A stretch of DNA of 64,000 nucleotides, taken from positions 21,927,167 to 21,991,166 of the forward strand of contig CM057839.1 of assembly GCA_030068075.1 (NCBI GenBank), in the 5' to 3' direction. A program made the position numbers and the translations under genes. The stretch is from Paguma larvata (lineage: Eukaryota > Chordata > Mammalia > Carnivora > Viverridae). Each line of letters starts with the position of its first letter. Position 1 is the first letter of the stretch. Below are positions 10,860 to 23,329 of the stretch, piece by piece. The notes below the pieces were generated by a model. That model was not told the DNA's origin, did no database searches, and saw only the letters and a program-made list of their open reading frames with translations.

Positions 10860-11225
10860 TATAAATCAATAAGTAAAAGGCAACCCATTACAAAAAAGTG
10901 CTGAGTGTCTAAAAGTTATTTCACAAAGAAATGCCAATAGCACATAAATACTTAAAGTGAATGTCGACCTCTGTGTAATTAAGTAAATGCAAATGTAAAA
11001 ATGAGAGAATAAGGAGAAAATACACCCTGACACACACATCTATGGGGATTTAACGTATTGCCCACTTTTTGAAGGTCAATTTGAAAGTTAAACCACAATT
11101 TAAGATGTATCAGTTGAGTTCTCATAAAGTATATAAATGACTAGGTTCCATAATATAAATTCCTACTTTTAGCAATCACAAAAAAAAGTTGAGAAACAAA
11201 TTATTAAGTAAGGAAAGCTTTAGAA
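10860..11225 (+). mobile_element. old L1 ORF2 3' remnant, plus strand
   Basis: A-rich strand whose blocks follow the L1 ORF2 C-terminal end: 'ttatttcacaaagaaatgcc', 'gtaaatgcaaatgtaaaaatgagagaataagg', 'caatttgaaagttaaac' and 'tacttttagcaatcac'. Highly diverged (L1M class) with broken frames. Confidence 0.55.
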
Positions 11226-12169
11226 CTTCTAGAATATTCCAACTAAAATTTGGGAATAAAATGTATTTCTTGCATTATGAAAATTATTAAACACCCCCAT
11301 TTTTTGTTTGTTTGTTTTATTTTTACTGAACACCTTCAAATATTACTCTGGGAGAGTATTTGTTAAAAATGCTCTTGTTAAAAGTTTAATAATTCTAGAA
11401 AAATAAACTCACTTGATAGTGTTTAGTTTTAATTTAAATCCTAGTAATGTCTAATTATAATTCCACATTTATGTTTTAGATATTAAATGAATAAAGCATT
11501 TATTCATTGAATTTTCTAAAAATATATTTATCATTGTTTAATAAGAACATAGTGATTAAAAATGGCACAATATTCTACATATTACCCCAAATACTTGATT
11601 ATATGAGTTTTCAGAAAAATATTTAAAACCTTTGTTAAAGCTCATTTTCTATATTTGTTTTTCAATTGTTGTCTTTCAGTAAATAAAATTTATTGCTAGG
11701 TATAATAAAAAAAAAGAAATAAAAGATTATTTGGTTATTGTCACAGTGATAATTTTTTAAAAAGTACATTCCCTTCAATGAAATATCAATATATATTAAA
11801 AGATTAAGTACACTTACCAGTAAATTGGTATAATCTTGTTATTCACTGAACAGTTGTTTTCTGGTAAGTCATCATAAAATACACTATCTTGGTAATAACA
11901 TCTTTGAAAAGTGAATCACTCAAGCAAACAAAAAAGTTTTATATTATTTCCACAAGGACTATTAGGTGTTTTTCAAAATACAAAAATTGCAACAAAATAA
12001 AATAATAATTGAGAGTGAATAAAAATTTTAAAAATTCATGAAGTAAATAAAACCAAATGTAGTTAACAACAATTTAAAAGAAAAATGAATGTACGTATTA
12101 AATATTTTTTTCTGGAAGAACGGTATATATAAACTTTCTAACATTGGTTGATTTTTTCATGTTACAGAC
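11226..12169. other. unassigned AT-rich DNA
   Basis: No gene or confident repeat. Contains A-runs at about 11,707-11,717 and a TTTG run near 11,305. Confidence 0.45.
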
Positions 12170-12527
12170 AGTAGTAGATAAGCAGCCATAAAGGACAATA
12201 TTTGACTGACTGATGGATATATATAAAAATATGTGGACAGGTGAAATGCTTGCAAATATGCAGTATTGTTGATCTGACGCAATTTTATATGATCTTCTTT
12301 CATTCTCATATACAAAGTAAGGGAAAAACAGACTCATAACTCTAGAGAACACTGAGGGTTGCTGGAGGGACGGAGCATGAGAAGATGGGCTAAATGGGTA
12401 ATGATTAAGGAGGGCAATTATTGTGATGAGCACTGGGTGTTAAATGTAAGTGACGAATCACTAAACTCTACTCCTGAAACTAATATTACACTATATGTTA
12501 ATCAACTAGACTTTAAATAAAAACTTG
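12170..12527 (+). mobile_element. carnivore L1 3' end, plus strand
   Basis: End of ORF2 and 3'UTR: 'actcataactctagagaaca', then 'gtgatgagcactgggtgtta', then 'ctcctgaaactaatattaca' and an A-rich end. This is the typical L1 3' terminus in carnivores and was heavily 5'-truncated. A 111-codon minus-strand frame over it is accidental. Confidence 0.8.
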
Positions 12528-13727
12528 AAACAAACAAAGGGGAAATGATATTTTGGAAATAATTTTTATTTCCCAAAAATAAACTATTATTGACTCTATT
12601 TAGTCTTACAATTTACAGATATTTATTGATATAAATCATCCTGTATTGCAAAAAACATTCCTCCTAGCCCACAAGTATTACTCATGTCATTCCCAATGTT
12701 GCCATTTCTCAGTTCAAAGATAAACTGTCCTTTTTCCCTCTTGGAACTGCACAATTTTATCGGTTTCTTTTGTATTCCAATTCCAGCACATCTCTTAGAA
12801 CTTTTGTATTTACAGTACACTGTTCCTTGGCTTTTCACAACCATATCCTTTCTTATTCATATTATATTTCATGGCTCATTATAATTATCTCTTGCATTCA
12901 TTTTCAATACTGTTGACTCTATTTTTTTCTTTCTCATTAGTCTAAACTCTAAATCTGGTTAAATTCCTCTCTTTTTCTGTTTTACTGCCTTGAGAACCAG
13001 CACTTGAGAAAATACACACACATACACACACACAAACACACACACCTCTGTTGGTATGTCTCATTTTAAAGTAATGACCACAACCTCAGAGTAGTCTTTA
13101 AGAAGTGGATGGAAGTTCTGCAACAGTTCCAAATGATCACATCCATCATGACACAGGAAAATTAATCCATGCCTTTACTTCTCTCTTGAAGTCTCTGAGA
13201 GACTCCCTCCTTCATCTCCACTGATGAATGACCCTACAACTTATTTTGCTAAGATTGAAAGGGCAATCATGAGAGAGGTTTTTCATTATTCAATCACTAA
13301 ATGTCTCTATGTATCAGCTTTCATGCATAGCACTCTCCCTGGATAATCTACCGTTGGCTATCTTGGCCATGGCATCCCAATTCTACTCACCTAGTCAGAG
13401 TCCACACATGCAGTTGTGTCTTAATTCTCTGCATCACAAGTTTCTTGTTCTTAACATGATCAGTATAAACACGCTATAGCATATATTCATTTCAAAACTT
13501 ATAGGAAAAACAAAACAATCTATTTTGTCCCTACTTTTCCCATCACCCACTGCCCCTTCTCCTTTTTTCCCCTTTGCAACAAAGGAAAGGAGTCTGAACT
13601 TACAGAACCTTCATGTTCTCTCCAGAACTCACTCTCTCAAATCCAATGCTTTAATTCCCACAACTTGAACAAATCCCCGTATGTTAAAATTATCCATTAC
13701 CTTATTGTAAGTGAAATGTACAAGTCA
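12528..13727. other. mostly unassigned DNA, with a CA-rich tract and possible L2
   Basis: An interrupted CA repeat lies at 13,013-13,048. The stretch at about 13,500-13,640 ('cccactgccccttctcc' ... 'cctttgcaacaaaggaaag') resembles an L2 ORF2 segment on the plus strand but is too short to be sure. I see no gene. Confidence 0.4.
13013..13048 (+). repeat. interrupted CA repeat
   Basis: CACA runs broken by T and AA interruptions, so less likely to be length-variable than pure tracts. Confidence 0.85.
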
Positions 13728-13932
13728 GGGGTGCCTGGGTGGCTCAGTCGTTTAAGCATTCAATTCTTGATTCTGGCTCAAGTCATGATCTCATGGTTTG
13801 TGGGTTTGAGACTCATGTCAAGTTCTGTGCTGACAGTGCAGAGCCTGCTTGGGATTCTTCCTCCCTACTCCTCCCTCCCCCTTCCCTGTTCATGTTCTCC
13901 CTTTCTCAAAATTAATAAATAAACTTAAATAA
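13728..13932 (+). mobile_element. CAN-SINE, plus strand
   Basis: Well-preserved head 'ggggtgcctgggtggctcag', body 'ctgtgctgacagtgcagagcc', a reduced pyrimidine tract and an AATAAATAAA tail. The TSD is poor (a gaaatgtacaagtca-like sequence on each side). Confidence 0.93.
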
Positions 13933-14044
13933 AATATATGAATCATTTTCTTAATTTATTGAAGTTATTAGCTGTCTATGACAAATTTGACCACTACCTC
14001 TTTTTTAGAAAGACCTTTCTTTTAATATGCCATTATTTATTGTG

Positions 14045-14046
<2 letters not shown>

Positions 14047-14084
<38 letters not shown>
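14047..14084 (+). repeat. (AC)n microsatellite
   Basis: About 16 uninterrupted AC units, then one CGCA interruption. Confidence 0.95.
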
Positions 14085-14149
14085 TCCAGTGTATTTTCCA
14101 TCCAGTTAAAAATAATAAAATTAAATATAACTATTAATGTTAGCCTCTA

Positions 14150-14960
14150 CTGAGTAACTCCTCAAACACATTCACCTCCCAAGGATAGATGTTATTGCAA
14201 ATGTCATCTTTATCACATTCTTTTTTATCGCTATGGTATATAAATTTATCATAATTAATTTGAATATTTTTGGTGCCACTGTTATTCTGTGATATCCATC
14301 CAGGTTGTTTCTGGAGATAAATTGCTCAATTTCATTCCTATAAATTGAATCATTGCATGAATGTGCTACAATCTATTTATTCATTCTCCTGTATCCTGAG
14401 AATTTGGCTTCTTCTATTTTTTTTGTTCAAATCATAGCAAATGTTGATATGAATATTCTTTCTGGTGTAGCTATAAAGAGATTCCTTAGAATTTTTTACT
14501 AGAGGAGGAATGCTGGGTAATAATTGATAATCCATGTGTTTAAATTTATTATTAGACAATTTTTGTTAAAATTATTCTAATTTTAATTCAAATGCATATT
14601 TTATTATAATTCCTATTATTTGGTATCCTCATAACTAGTTTGACTTCAACGTATCTGCCAAGTCGGTAGGTATGGGATTATTTTTTCATGATTTAAATTT
14701 TCTTCTTATTTAATAATAATGTTTTCCACTGCTTATTCACCAAGTAGTTTCCTCTTTGAGTAAAATTATTTTTTATGTCTTTTCCACTTTTGCTGCTGTA
14801 GTATTGTTTGTTTTTCTTCTATTCAGTTGTGTGAAATGATTTATTTTAATCTCATTTGTACAAAACTGGATTTATTATTGTCCCTGCATCAGCATGCATT
14901 CTTATCATTGGTTTACTCATGTCTTCTTATACATCATGTATTAATTAATTCATTTTAACA
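14150..14960 (-). mobile_element. old L1 ORF2 3' end, minus strand
   Basis: The T-rich strand follows antisense L1 ORF2: 'gcaaatgttgatatgaatattctttctgg', 'aggaggaatgctgggtaata', then a region corresponding to 'gagtaaaattattttttatgtcttttcc'. Strongly diverged. Confidence 0.6.
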
Positions 14961-15589
14961 ATATGTTACACATTCATAAAGCCAGTACATTATTTGTGAG
15001 CTAGAATATTGATAATAACTTGAATTTCCTGTTTCTTTAATACTCTGTTCACCTAAGGAATTGGCTATACTGTTTTGCTTTATTATTTCCTTTCTTTTAT
15101 ACAGATACACACACACATGCACACACACACATTTCTAAAAATTATATTGCCCAATATTGATACTATAAAATTCATTAAAAAGAGTATCATTCTGAATGTT
15201 ATGTTCTGATATTTATTTTGATTATTACATTGATAACATTTATTGATATTTTCTATATAACTGAAATTTATGCACCTCACTCTTGGATACTATTCTGTTG
15301 TATAACTATATGATAACGAACTTATCTATTTTGTTAGTGAGTTTGGGTTATTTCATGCTTACATTGTTTTAAACAGTCCCAGTTTTAGCATTTATATACA
15401 AATTTTCTAGAATACGTGTGCAAGAGTATCACTCTAGAGCACATCTGAGAAGGATAACGTTGGATCATAAGATTTTTGAAAGCTCACAATTACAAGATAA
15501 TAACTAATTATATCCAATGTGATTTTTCATGATCTGATGCCATTTAAAATGTCTGTGACAAATATTTCCTTGGATTTCCTCTTATCTCC
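14961..15589. other. unassigned AT-rich DNA
   Basis: Contains an interrupted ACAC tract at about 15,104-15,132. No gene is visible; part may belong to the preceding L1. Confidence 0.4.
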
Positions 15590-16045
15590 CTGACAGCAAT
15601 TCTTATCTGCTTTATAAGTTCTACCCTTCTTCTCTGCTTTTTATTTTTCTTTTAAGCATCCCCAAGTTTCCATTCTTTGGTACTGCTCACTTCTCTAATT
15701 ATGTTTAATCTTTGATGATTTTATTAGTCTTACATCTTTAAAAACCATCTACACCTGATGACACCTAATTTCATCAAGGTGATTTTTTTTTTCCTTTCAA
15801 CTACTTTAAGAAAATATATTTTCTCAAAACTTTTGTCCAAATTTATTCTATTCTAACTATGCTCACAGTTTCAAATGTCATTCAAATCTTACCTATTCTG
15901 CCTTGGATTACTGGAAGTAACCTCCTAACTGATCTTCTGGCTTCTACTCTTGCTACCTGACAGTTTATTCTCAGTATGACAATCAGAAATGTCCCCTTTA
16001 AAAAGGATCAAGTCACTGTTCTGATAAAATCCTGCCATGACAGGC
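15590..16045 (+). mobile_element. LINE L2 ORF2 remnant, plus strand
   Basis: Segment order matches L2 ORF2. 'aaaaccatctacacctgatg' stands where the catalytic Tyr-x-Asp-Asp region was and is now interrupted by stops. Farther on come 'cttggattactggaagtaacc', 'cctaactgatcttctggcttctac' and 'aggatcaagtcactgttctg'. This is the opposite strand of the L2 at about 6 kb. Confidence 0.7.
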
Positions 16046-17155
16046 AACTTGAAATAAAGATAGACTCCGATTTCCAGTTCTAGAAGTAAGAAGCATGGAA
16101 GTTCCGCTGTGTCCTAAAAACTAAGGAAAGATGAGCAGAGTGAAAAATCAATAACTTCTCATAGATCCATAGGAGAGGGGAGGGCACAAAGCAATCCCTA
16201 CCACCAAGATTGGAGAGATGGACAAACAGATAAAGGAAGGCACATTTTACCAAAGCAGAGACTTGGGAGTGAAAACATTGCAGGAACTGGAACTAGGGTA
16301 GGAAAATCTGAACTGTAGCTGATGAATTGCTAGAGGCTCCTATCCACTTTAGCCATCCTCTCCAACTTATGGGGAAAGGGAAAATATTGAGACACTCTTG
16401 TGAAATTCATGATCCAGAGGCATAACCTCACTAAAAGACTAGTAGTTAATCATAGGAATATGAACACCTCCCCAATTTTACACATCACCAACACATTACT
16501 AAAGGTGTTTTTATAGCAGTTATTTTTACACCACACATCACATCTGGCTATGAAGAAAAAAAAAAAAAACTTGCAGGGTAGACCAAAAGGCAAAAAACAA
16601 ACAAGCAAACAAAAACCCCCACAATTTGAAATGACAGAACAAGTATTAGAACCAGGCCTGGCAAGAATGGTGAAATGATCAAAGTAGGTATTTAAAACAA
16701 CTATGATTAACATGATGAGGGCTCTAATGGATAAAACAGACAATACTCAAGAACAGGTGGGTAGTGTGAGCAGAGAGATTGAAATTCTAAGAAATAACAC
16801 AAAAGAAATGCTAGAAATAAAAAAAAAGTCCCATAAACAGAAGTAAAGAATGTTTTTTGTGGGCTTACTAGTACTCTGTACACAGCTGAGGAAAGAACCT
16901 CTGTGCTAGAGGATATCACAATAGAATCCCCAAAACTGACAAGCAAAGAGAACTGAGATTATTAAATCAGAATGGAATATGCAAGGACAGTGGGACACAT
17001 GCAAAAGGTACACAGCATGCAGAGTGGAAATATCAAAGGAGAAAAAGAGAGGAAGGAACAGAAAAAATATTTGAAACGAGAATTTTCCCAAATTATCAGA
17101 CACCAAAACACATATATAGAAGCTCAGAAAACACCAGGCAGAATAAATGCAAATG

Positions 17156-17210
17156 CATATATGTGTGTGTGTGTATATATGTATATTTGTATACACATAC
17201 ATACATGTAA
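17156..17210 (+). repeat. TG/TA-rich simple repeat inside L1 ORF1 remnant
   Basis: atgtgtgtgtgtg followed by TATATG and ACATAC units. It replaces conserved ORF1 sequence between blocks that are otherwise alignable. Confidence 0.8.
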
Positions 17211-17635
17211 GCATATCATTTTGAAACTAAAGAAAATCAAAGACGAAAAAAATAAACCTTGAAAGAAGTCAGCTATTAAAAAAAATCTTACATATAGAAG
17301 AACAAAGATAAGAATTACTTCTGACTTTTCCTCAGAAACCATGGAAGAAAAAAAGGGTGGAGTGAAATATTTCAAGTGCTGAGAGAAATAAAATTAAACC
17401 AAGAATTCTGTGTATTACAAAATCATTCTTTCAAGTGTGAAGGATAAAGACTTTCTCAGACAAACAAAAATTGAGGGACTTTGTTGCCACTAGACCAGCT
17501 TTGTAAGAAATGTTACAAGTAGTTCTTTAGAGAAAAGGATAGTAAAATATTTATTTTGGCCCTTCATAAACTGGAGAAGAGCATCAAGAAAGCAAAAAGT
17601 AAAAACAAACAAACAAACAAAAAAAACATTTTTCA

Positions 17636-17828
17636 TTGTTTCTGTATTCAATTTTAATTGATATATAGTACTATATTAGTCTCAGTGGTATAATAGAATG
17701 ATACAATGATTCTATACACTATTCAGGGCCCAACACAATAAGTGTACTCTTAATCCCCTTCACCTATCTTATCCGTCCCTCTCCACCTCCTCTTTCATTT
17801 TTCTTACTTGTAACTTATCTAACCAATA
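17636..17828 (-). mobile_element. L1 3'UTR fragment, minus strand
   Basis: Antisense L1 3' sequence: 'attgatatatagtactatattagt', 'gtgtactcttaatccccttcacctat' and 'cctctccacctcc'. It lies inside the older plus-strand L1. Confidence 0.7.
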
Positions 17829-18030
17829 ACAGTAAGGTAATCAAATGTGTGCACATATGTATAAGTGAAACGAATGACAGAAATGACACAAGAAATAGAA
17901 CGTAGGAATTAGGTTATTTTGCTACTGAGTGTTCACATTACCCATGAAGTGGAATAGTTTTATTTGAAAGTAGATTAGAAATAGATGCAATGTAGATTGC
18001 ACATCGAAATCTGGAATTGGATCCACTGAT

Positions 18031-19029
18031 GAAGTTGAAAACTAAGACCTTATTGATGGTAAGCAAAGAGGCGAAAATCAGGAGCACTTGAGTAAAAGAG
18101 TTTGTAAACCTCCGATGTATGGTGGATACAAATTGGGTAGGAGAATGAGAACTGGCTTATACAAAAGCTCTGTCTTCTTAAAAATATGGATGCAATGGTC
18201 GTTTTAGTAATTTTGAAATTTCACTATTTTGTTAATTGCCTAGACTTAAAACTTGAGAAAACAGAATGTCCAAGGCACCATGTAAATAGGCCTTCAACCC
18301 TTGACTAAGCAGAGAAAGGCTGTGCTGCAAATCTTTTAAATACAGCAGAGCTACAAAACAGGTTGGTTTTAATGAACTTTGGGCGTGTCTTTAATTCTCA
18401 GTTCTGCTCGCTGACTTAAATGATAAGTGACTGTATGTCCTGTTTTGGAATATTTGAGTGAATCTTCTTATGAACATTGGACCACCATTTTAACCAGATG
18501 ACCCTTGTAAAAGGTAAGAATCCTCCCATTGCTTAGAGATCAATCAAAGATCTCAATCAAATTTCTGTATCTCAAAGTCCACTGCTACTCCAGCTCATCA
18601 TCTCTTTATCAGTAATTAAGGTAAGTTCTCAGCATACTCCAGTTTGGAATCACAGTCTCTACTAAATAAATACCTTATGCATGAAAAATTCTACAATTCT
18701 TTCTAATATATTATTTTTTGCTGGTCCAGCCTATTGATAACCAACGCTGTGTCTAGAAATGTTCTTGTGATTCTTATATTGATTGCAAGATGCCCTCAGC
18801 AATACTTATCAGGAAACTTTGAAAAAAAAAAAAAAAGGAAAACTTACAAACCCTTCAAAGTTATATGGAACACTTGGGGCCATACACAGAAGTTGGGAGT
18901 AGAGACAAAGAGAGAGGAGTGAGGACCTGGAGTTCTGATTTTATTTTGGTTGAGGGTGGGGCCCTAGGGTTTCATGGGCTCACTCTTTATAGGTGAATTA
19001 AAAAAGGATGAGATTTTTTGTGGGCTCAT
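18031..19029. other. unassigned DNA
   Basis: No gene or repeat recognised. It is less AT-rich than its surroundings in places (18,290-18,600; 18,890-19,010). An A-run lies at 18,823-18,836. Confidence 0.4.
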
Positions 19030-19447
19030 CTGAGACAACATGGTTGTAGCTAGAGGGTATTATGCTAAGTGAAATAAATCAGACTGAGAAAGACAAATAC
19101 CATGTGATTCCACCATAAATGGACCCTTAAAAATGAATAAACAAACAAAAACCAGAATCAGAACTATATAAATATGAGAACAAATTGATGGTTGGGCAAA
19201 AATGGGTGAAGGGGAGAGCGAGGGAGTTACAGGCCTCCAGTCATGGAATGATAAAGCATGGGAATAAAAAGCAGAACATAAGCACATATAGTCAATGACA
19301 CCGTAATAGGGATGTAATGGGACAGATGGTAGCTATACTTGTGGTGAATATAGCAGAATGTATAAACTTGTTAATTCGCTAAGTGGTACACCTGACACAA
19401 ATGTAACATTATATGTCAACTGTACTCAAAAAATAAAACAAGAAAGA
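19030..19447 (+). mobile_element. L1 3' end, plus strand
   Basis: ORF2 terminus ('ggttgtagctagagggtattatgctaagtg', 'agactgagaaagacaaatacc') and 3'UTR ('gatggtagctatacttgtgg', 'aagtggtacacctgacac'), ending in a tail rich in AATAAAACAAG. Relatively well preserved. Confidence 0.85.
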
Positions 19448-19650
19448 AAAAACAAAAACATATGAGCAGAAATTTAAAGCAGTGGCCAGTGGCAGGAGGC
19501 AGGAAACAGGAGGCCCAAATGATCATTTACCTAAAACAACCAAGATTTCTAAAACAAAGGAGTCTAGTGTGGGGATGGGGGTACCCATGGCCTGGCTCTT
19601 TATAGAGTCCTGTAGCTGGCGGTCTTGGTTTTTCAAGGCAGCCATATTGT

Positions 19651-19731
19651 TTAATATTTTGTTAAAGTTTATTTATTTATTTATTTATTTATTTAGAGAC
19701 AGAGATGGCACAAATGGCGGTGCAGAGGGGC

Positions 19732-19793
<62 letters not shown>

Positions 19794-19879
19794 TCCCAAT
19801 TCGGGGCTAGAACTCACAAAACTGTGAGATCATGATCTGAGCCTAAACCAGGAATGAAGAGTTTAACCAACTGAGCCCC
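19651..19879 (-). mobile_element. CAN-SINE with long (TTTA)n and (GA)n, minus strand
   Basis: Tail complement includes (TTTA)7 at about 19,668-19,696. The (GA)n runs from about 19,737 to 19,788. The head is truncated at its very start ('ctgagcccca'). TSD aaggcagccat (19635-19645) / aagacagccat (19880-19890), one mismatch in 11. Confidence 0.92.
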
Positions 19880-19890
19880 AAGACAGCCAT

Positions 19891-22795
19891 CTTTAAAGTG
19901 AATGTCTCAACAGTCATAACTTAATTCAGGCACTTGTGTTACAAAAAGAAAAGCCATCAGGGTTTACATGACCTATATACTGACCAGGAGCAGGAAAACT
20001 TGATGGATTAAGCAGGACAGAAAATTAGGCTGAAAAGGGAAGAGTTTGATGATATGGAAGGATTCTCCTGTGACTCAAGATTTGATATTCTGACACCTTT
20101 GAGCTGGTTTGATATATTAATATAATGAATACTTTAAACTTAGGTATGACATAGCTATAGTCAACTGACTAACATTATTGAACAGTCTTGGGAGAGTATT
20201 TAGCAAGTGTTCAAAGGGTTTTGAGAGGTGGGCATTTTAAAGCAGGTATAGTGCCAGAGACCAAAGAAACAACCAGGTGACTGTGTTCCCTGGAAGGCGC
20301 AGATGGCCCTATAAGGGACATACAAGTGAGTGGTTCAACATGATTACATATGGCAATAAAATATGAAACAACAGGTAATGGGTCATGGGTATTCCTGAGG
20401 GGGAGATAGATGTAGAGCCAATAACAACATGTGGCCAAGAAAGATCAAAGTCTTATAGCCTGAAGGCTGGTGCCAGCCGCTTCCAAATCTGAAGCCATTT
20501 CTCCATCCAAAGCTTATCACTTGTATGGGAAGCTGTGATCTTTTGAGGACAGACTCCGTAGTACTATAAAAAGCATATACAACAAACATTCTTCCACACA
20601 ATGACGTGATGGAGCCAGTTTATATCGGCTTTCAAAAGATTATTAGTATCTTCCTCACCTCCTTGTTCAATTTTGTCATGGTGATATCTTTGAAAAAATG
20701 GGTATATTTACACCATGGAATTGAACAAAAAAAATGCTACGAAATAACGTCGTCAGGTTTTATCCCCCCATAGAAGCTGTCAGAACTTCACACCTTCCAC
20801 CAGTGTTTCAACATAACTCAGTACAAACAAAGGAAAAAAACAGCTCTTTGAAGAGCTGTTGAATATAGGCTTTGAACTTACTCCCAAAAGTAAAACCGAT
20901 CCTGTATTCATTTCTCCAGTCTCTGGGTGTATAATTGAAATGCATAATTGACAGCTGACAGAATCTTCACATCCTTCACCAGAAATGGACTAAGAATCAT
21001 TATGATGAAATGAACCAGGAGAAGCCCGTGAAACTTTCTTATTTATTATAAATAATAAATTATAAATATATAAATAAATTATAATAAATAAATATAATTA
21101 AACAAAATTTATTTATATATTATATATTTGTTATATCAGAATAAAAACGTCATCTTCGGTGAAATTGTATGGTTAAGTGCCACTCTCAAAATTTTCAATA
21201 ATAAATTGTTGGTCATCTCTGTTATATTCCTACTCAATTAATGAGTTTAGGCTCTAAAACATTTAAATAAATAAAAAGCTAAAAAAGAAACAGATGGCAA
21301 ATGGTGAATGACAGTGGTTGACTGTCAACTTGCCCAATTTATAGCTTGAATATCAATCTCTGTGCAAGATGTTTTATCTTTACTTTCAAAGATTAATGGA
21401 TTAATAGCCTCTGGCACCTAGTGTGCAGATCTGTTGAAGAAATTTCTTAAACTTTGAGGCTAAAAATTGTTCAAGTCAACATGGAAAGGAAAGCATTTCA
21501 CACACTGAGTTGTCCCATGGATACTTGAATTCTCCCGCTTTCAGCCAGGAGAAATCTGCAGAATATTACCATAATCCACTATAACGGTGTCAGAAAGTGG
21601 ATACCTTCCCACTTGGTCCAGGAATCTATAGCTTATAACAAGCTATCCCAGGTTTTAGTGTCATAAAACAATAGACTCATGACCTTGTGCACCTCAATTA
21701 TGGCATCTGTCTGTAAAAGATGCAATAGGACCAGGAATCCAGGAAACTTGGTGATTTTCAACACCGAGATCACATACATGGCTCCAGTCAAAGCACCCTC
21801 ACTGTCTGCAGTTGCTCAAACCTACTAGTAAGGAGTGAAGCAGTAAATCAGGGGAAGAAACAATGTTTCCTTTTGAGTAGATTCCAAGGTGAGCAATTGA
21901 GTGGTAATTCTTCTGGGTAGCTTTCTGAAGCAAAACGACTAATGCCTCAGATTTATCACAAACAACATATTAATTTCAACAGGCATTAGTTAAAAACTTT
22001 TCCAAGGAATTGCTTACCTCCCTGGTAATTTTCTTGGCATGTGGACTTGGCCTGGGACGAGTGGGGTCCTATGGCCAGAGAAAGTACATGAAGTTGGAAA
22101 CCAAACATTTGGCTTAAAGAAGCATGTCACTGTCTCCAATTCTTCCCCAGCAAAACTTTAGTGAAAGAAGAAAAATCTTAAAAGCTCTTGAAATCAGGAT
22201 TTAGACTTACATCAGTATACCAAGAGAGCTGAAATGTCATTGAACGTCTTCTAAAACCCACTGCATTTAGAAGCTTAAAAAATCTTGAAGCCGAGGTACA
22301 TGTAAGTACCTTTCTGGGGATGGGAGCCGGAAAGTGAAGGCCTCTACTTACCCTACTTCATCTTCCACAGTGACTATTTTGCCATCCAATAGGTGCTGTA
22401 AGGAATCTACAGAGTATTCAGTAAAATTTCAGGACCCATAAACAATACATCAAACCCCGTCCCTCAAATAAAATTGACAAGGAATGTTTACTTCTTTGAA
22501 ATCATGGATTTATTCCTTTTTAAATTTGTGATTCTGTTTTTACAACTTTTGAGAGTATCTATTTAAGTCTACTTACTAGATAAAAACATTTCTAGCCCCA
22601 TGGGATTTAAAACATAGCATCAAACTGTAATAAAGGCAGCTGAGCAATAAAAACAGACTCTGGAAAAAAATAAGCATAAATATTAACACTCAAGTAAGTA
22701 TCAAAAGATACTTTAGTTGGCTACGTACGTTAGGTTAAATTATATTGTTGTCAGTAGTAACACTCTGACGTCTGTTTATGGGAAAATAGGAATTT
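19891..22795. other. unassigned, comparatively repeat-poor DNA
   Basis: About 2.9 kb in which I recognise no SINE, L1, L2 or LTR apart from an AT-only patch at 21,038-21,130. Two short overlapping minus-strand frames (75 and 72 codons, 20,211-20,601) have no domain I know. Some of it could be an old retroviral interior or unique sequence; I cannot decide by eye. Confidence 0.4.
21038..21130. repeat. AT-only low-complexity patch with hairpin potential
   Basis: Nearly all A/T, with TTTATT and AATAAAT words that are mutually complementary. It could fold back on itself as single strand. Confidence 0.8.
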
Positions 22796-22990
22796 GGGGC
22801 ATCTGGGTAGTTCAGTGGATTGAGCAACCAACTCTGATTTTGGCTGAGGTCAAGATCCCAGGGCCATGGGTTCCAGCCCTGCATTGGGCTCTATGCTGGC
22901 TGTGTGTATGGAGCCTGCTTGGGATATTCTTTCTCCCTCTCTCTCTGCTCTTCTCCCTCTCTCTTTCTCCGAATAAATAAATAGACCTAA
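22796..22990 (+). mobile_element. older CAN-SINE, plus strand
   Basis: Head 'ggggcatctgggtagttcag' and an altered body ('gcattgggctctatgctggc'), followed by CTCTCTCTCTGC and an AATAAATAAATAG tail. It is more diverged than the other SINEs and has no clear TSD. Confidence 0.9.
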
Positions 22991-23329
22991 AAATTATTTA
23001 AAAATATTAGAAAGTAGCCCTAGAGCTTCAAACTCACTTCCCTACTCCACCCACCAATGGTGCTTTTGGCATTAAACATCCCTAGGAAATTCCATGGGAA
23101 AGCACCAAATTTCCTTGGAGAACACAGTGATGTATCTTGTCTTCTTCACATCTCTGCCTTTCCCATTAGCCTATGCCCCAAACCTCCATCACAATAAGTA
23201 TGAGAAAGAATTTCAGCTTTAAAGCCCTGTTATTTTGACTCAAGTAAATTTATTTATCCCAGGGATGAATTTTAAATAGCTGTGCGCCATAGTCTACACA
23301 ACAATATTTTCTGGTCCCAATATTCTGTA
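22991..23329. other. unassigned DNA
   Basis: No gene or repeat recognised. Confidence 0.45.

Larger units (their letters stand above)
16046..18030 (+). mobile_element. old L1 5' part with ORF1 remnant, plus strand
   Basis: 5'UTR-like sequence (about 16,046-16,450) leads into an ORF1 remnant. The ORF1 coiled-coil-side text lies near 16,740-16,830, and the C-terminal domain text near 17,040-17,520 ('cctcagaaaccatggaag', 'ccaagaattctgtgta', 'agacaaacaaaaattgaggga'). Inter-ORF sequence of the HAL1/L1ME type follows at about 17,830-18,030. Frames are broken. An ATGTGTGT/ACATAC repeat at 17,156-17,210 expanded inside the ORF1 part, and a minus-strand L1 piece interrupts the element near 17,640-17,825. 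Confidence 0.7.

Noticed and set aside
16450..17375. Several 79-102 codon frames on both strands
   Set aside because: They fall in the L1 5'/ORF1 remnant. The sense ORF1 reading is broken by stops and the TG repeat, and the antisense frames have no domain.
20841..20858. Inverted repeat cagctctt-tg-aagagctg
   Set aside because: An 8-bp stem with a 2-base loop is common by chance; there is no T-tract or gene to make it a terminator.
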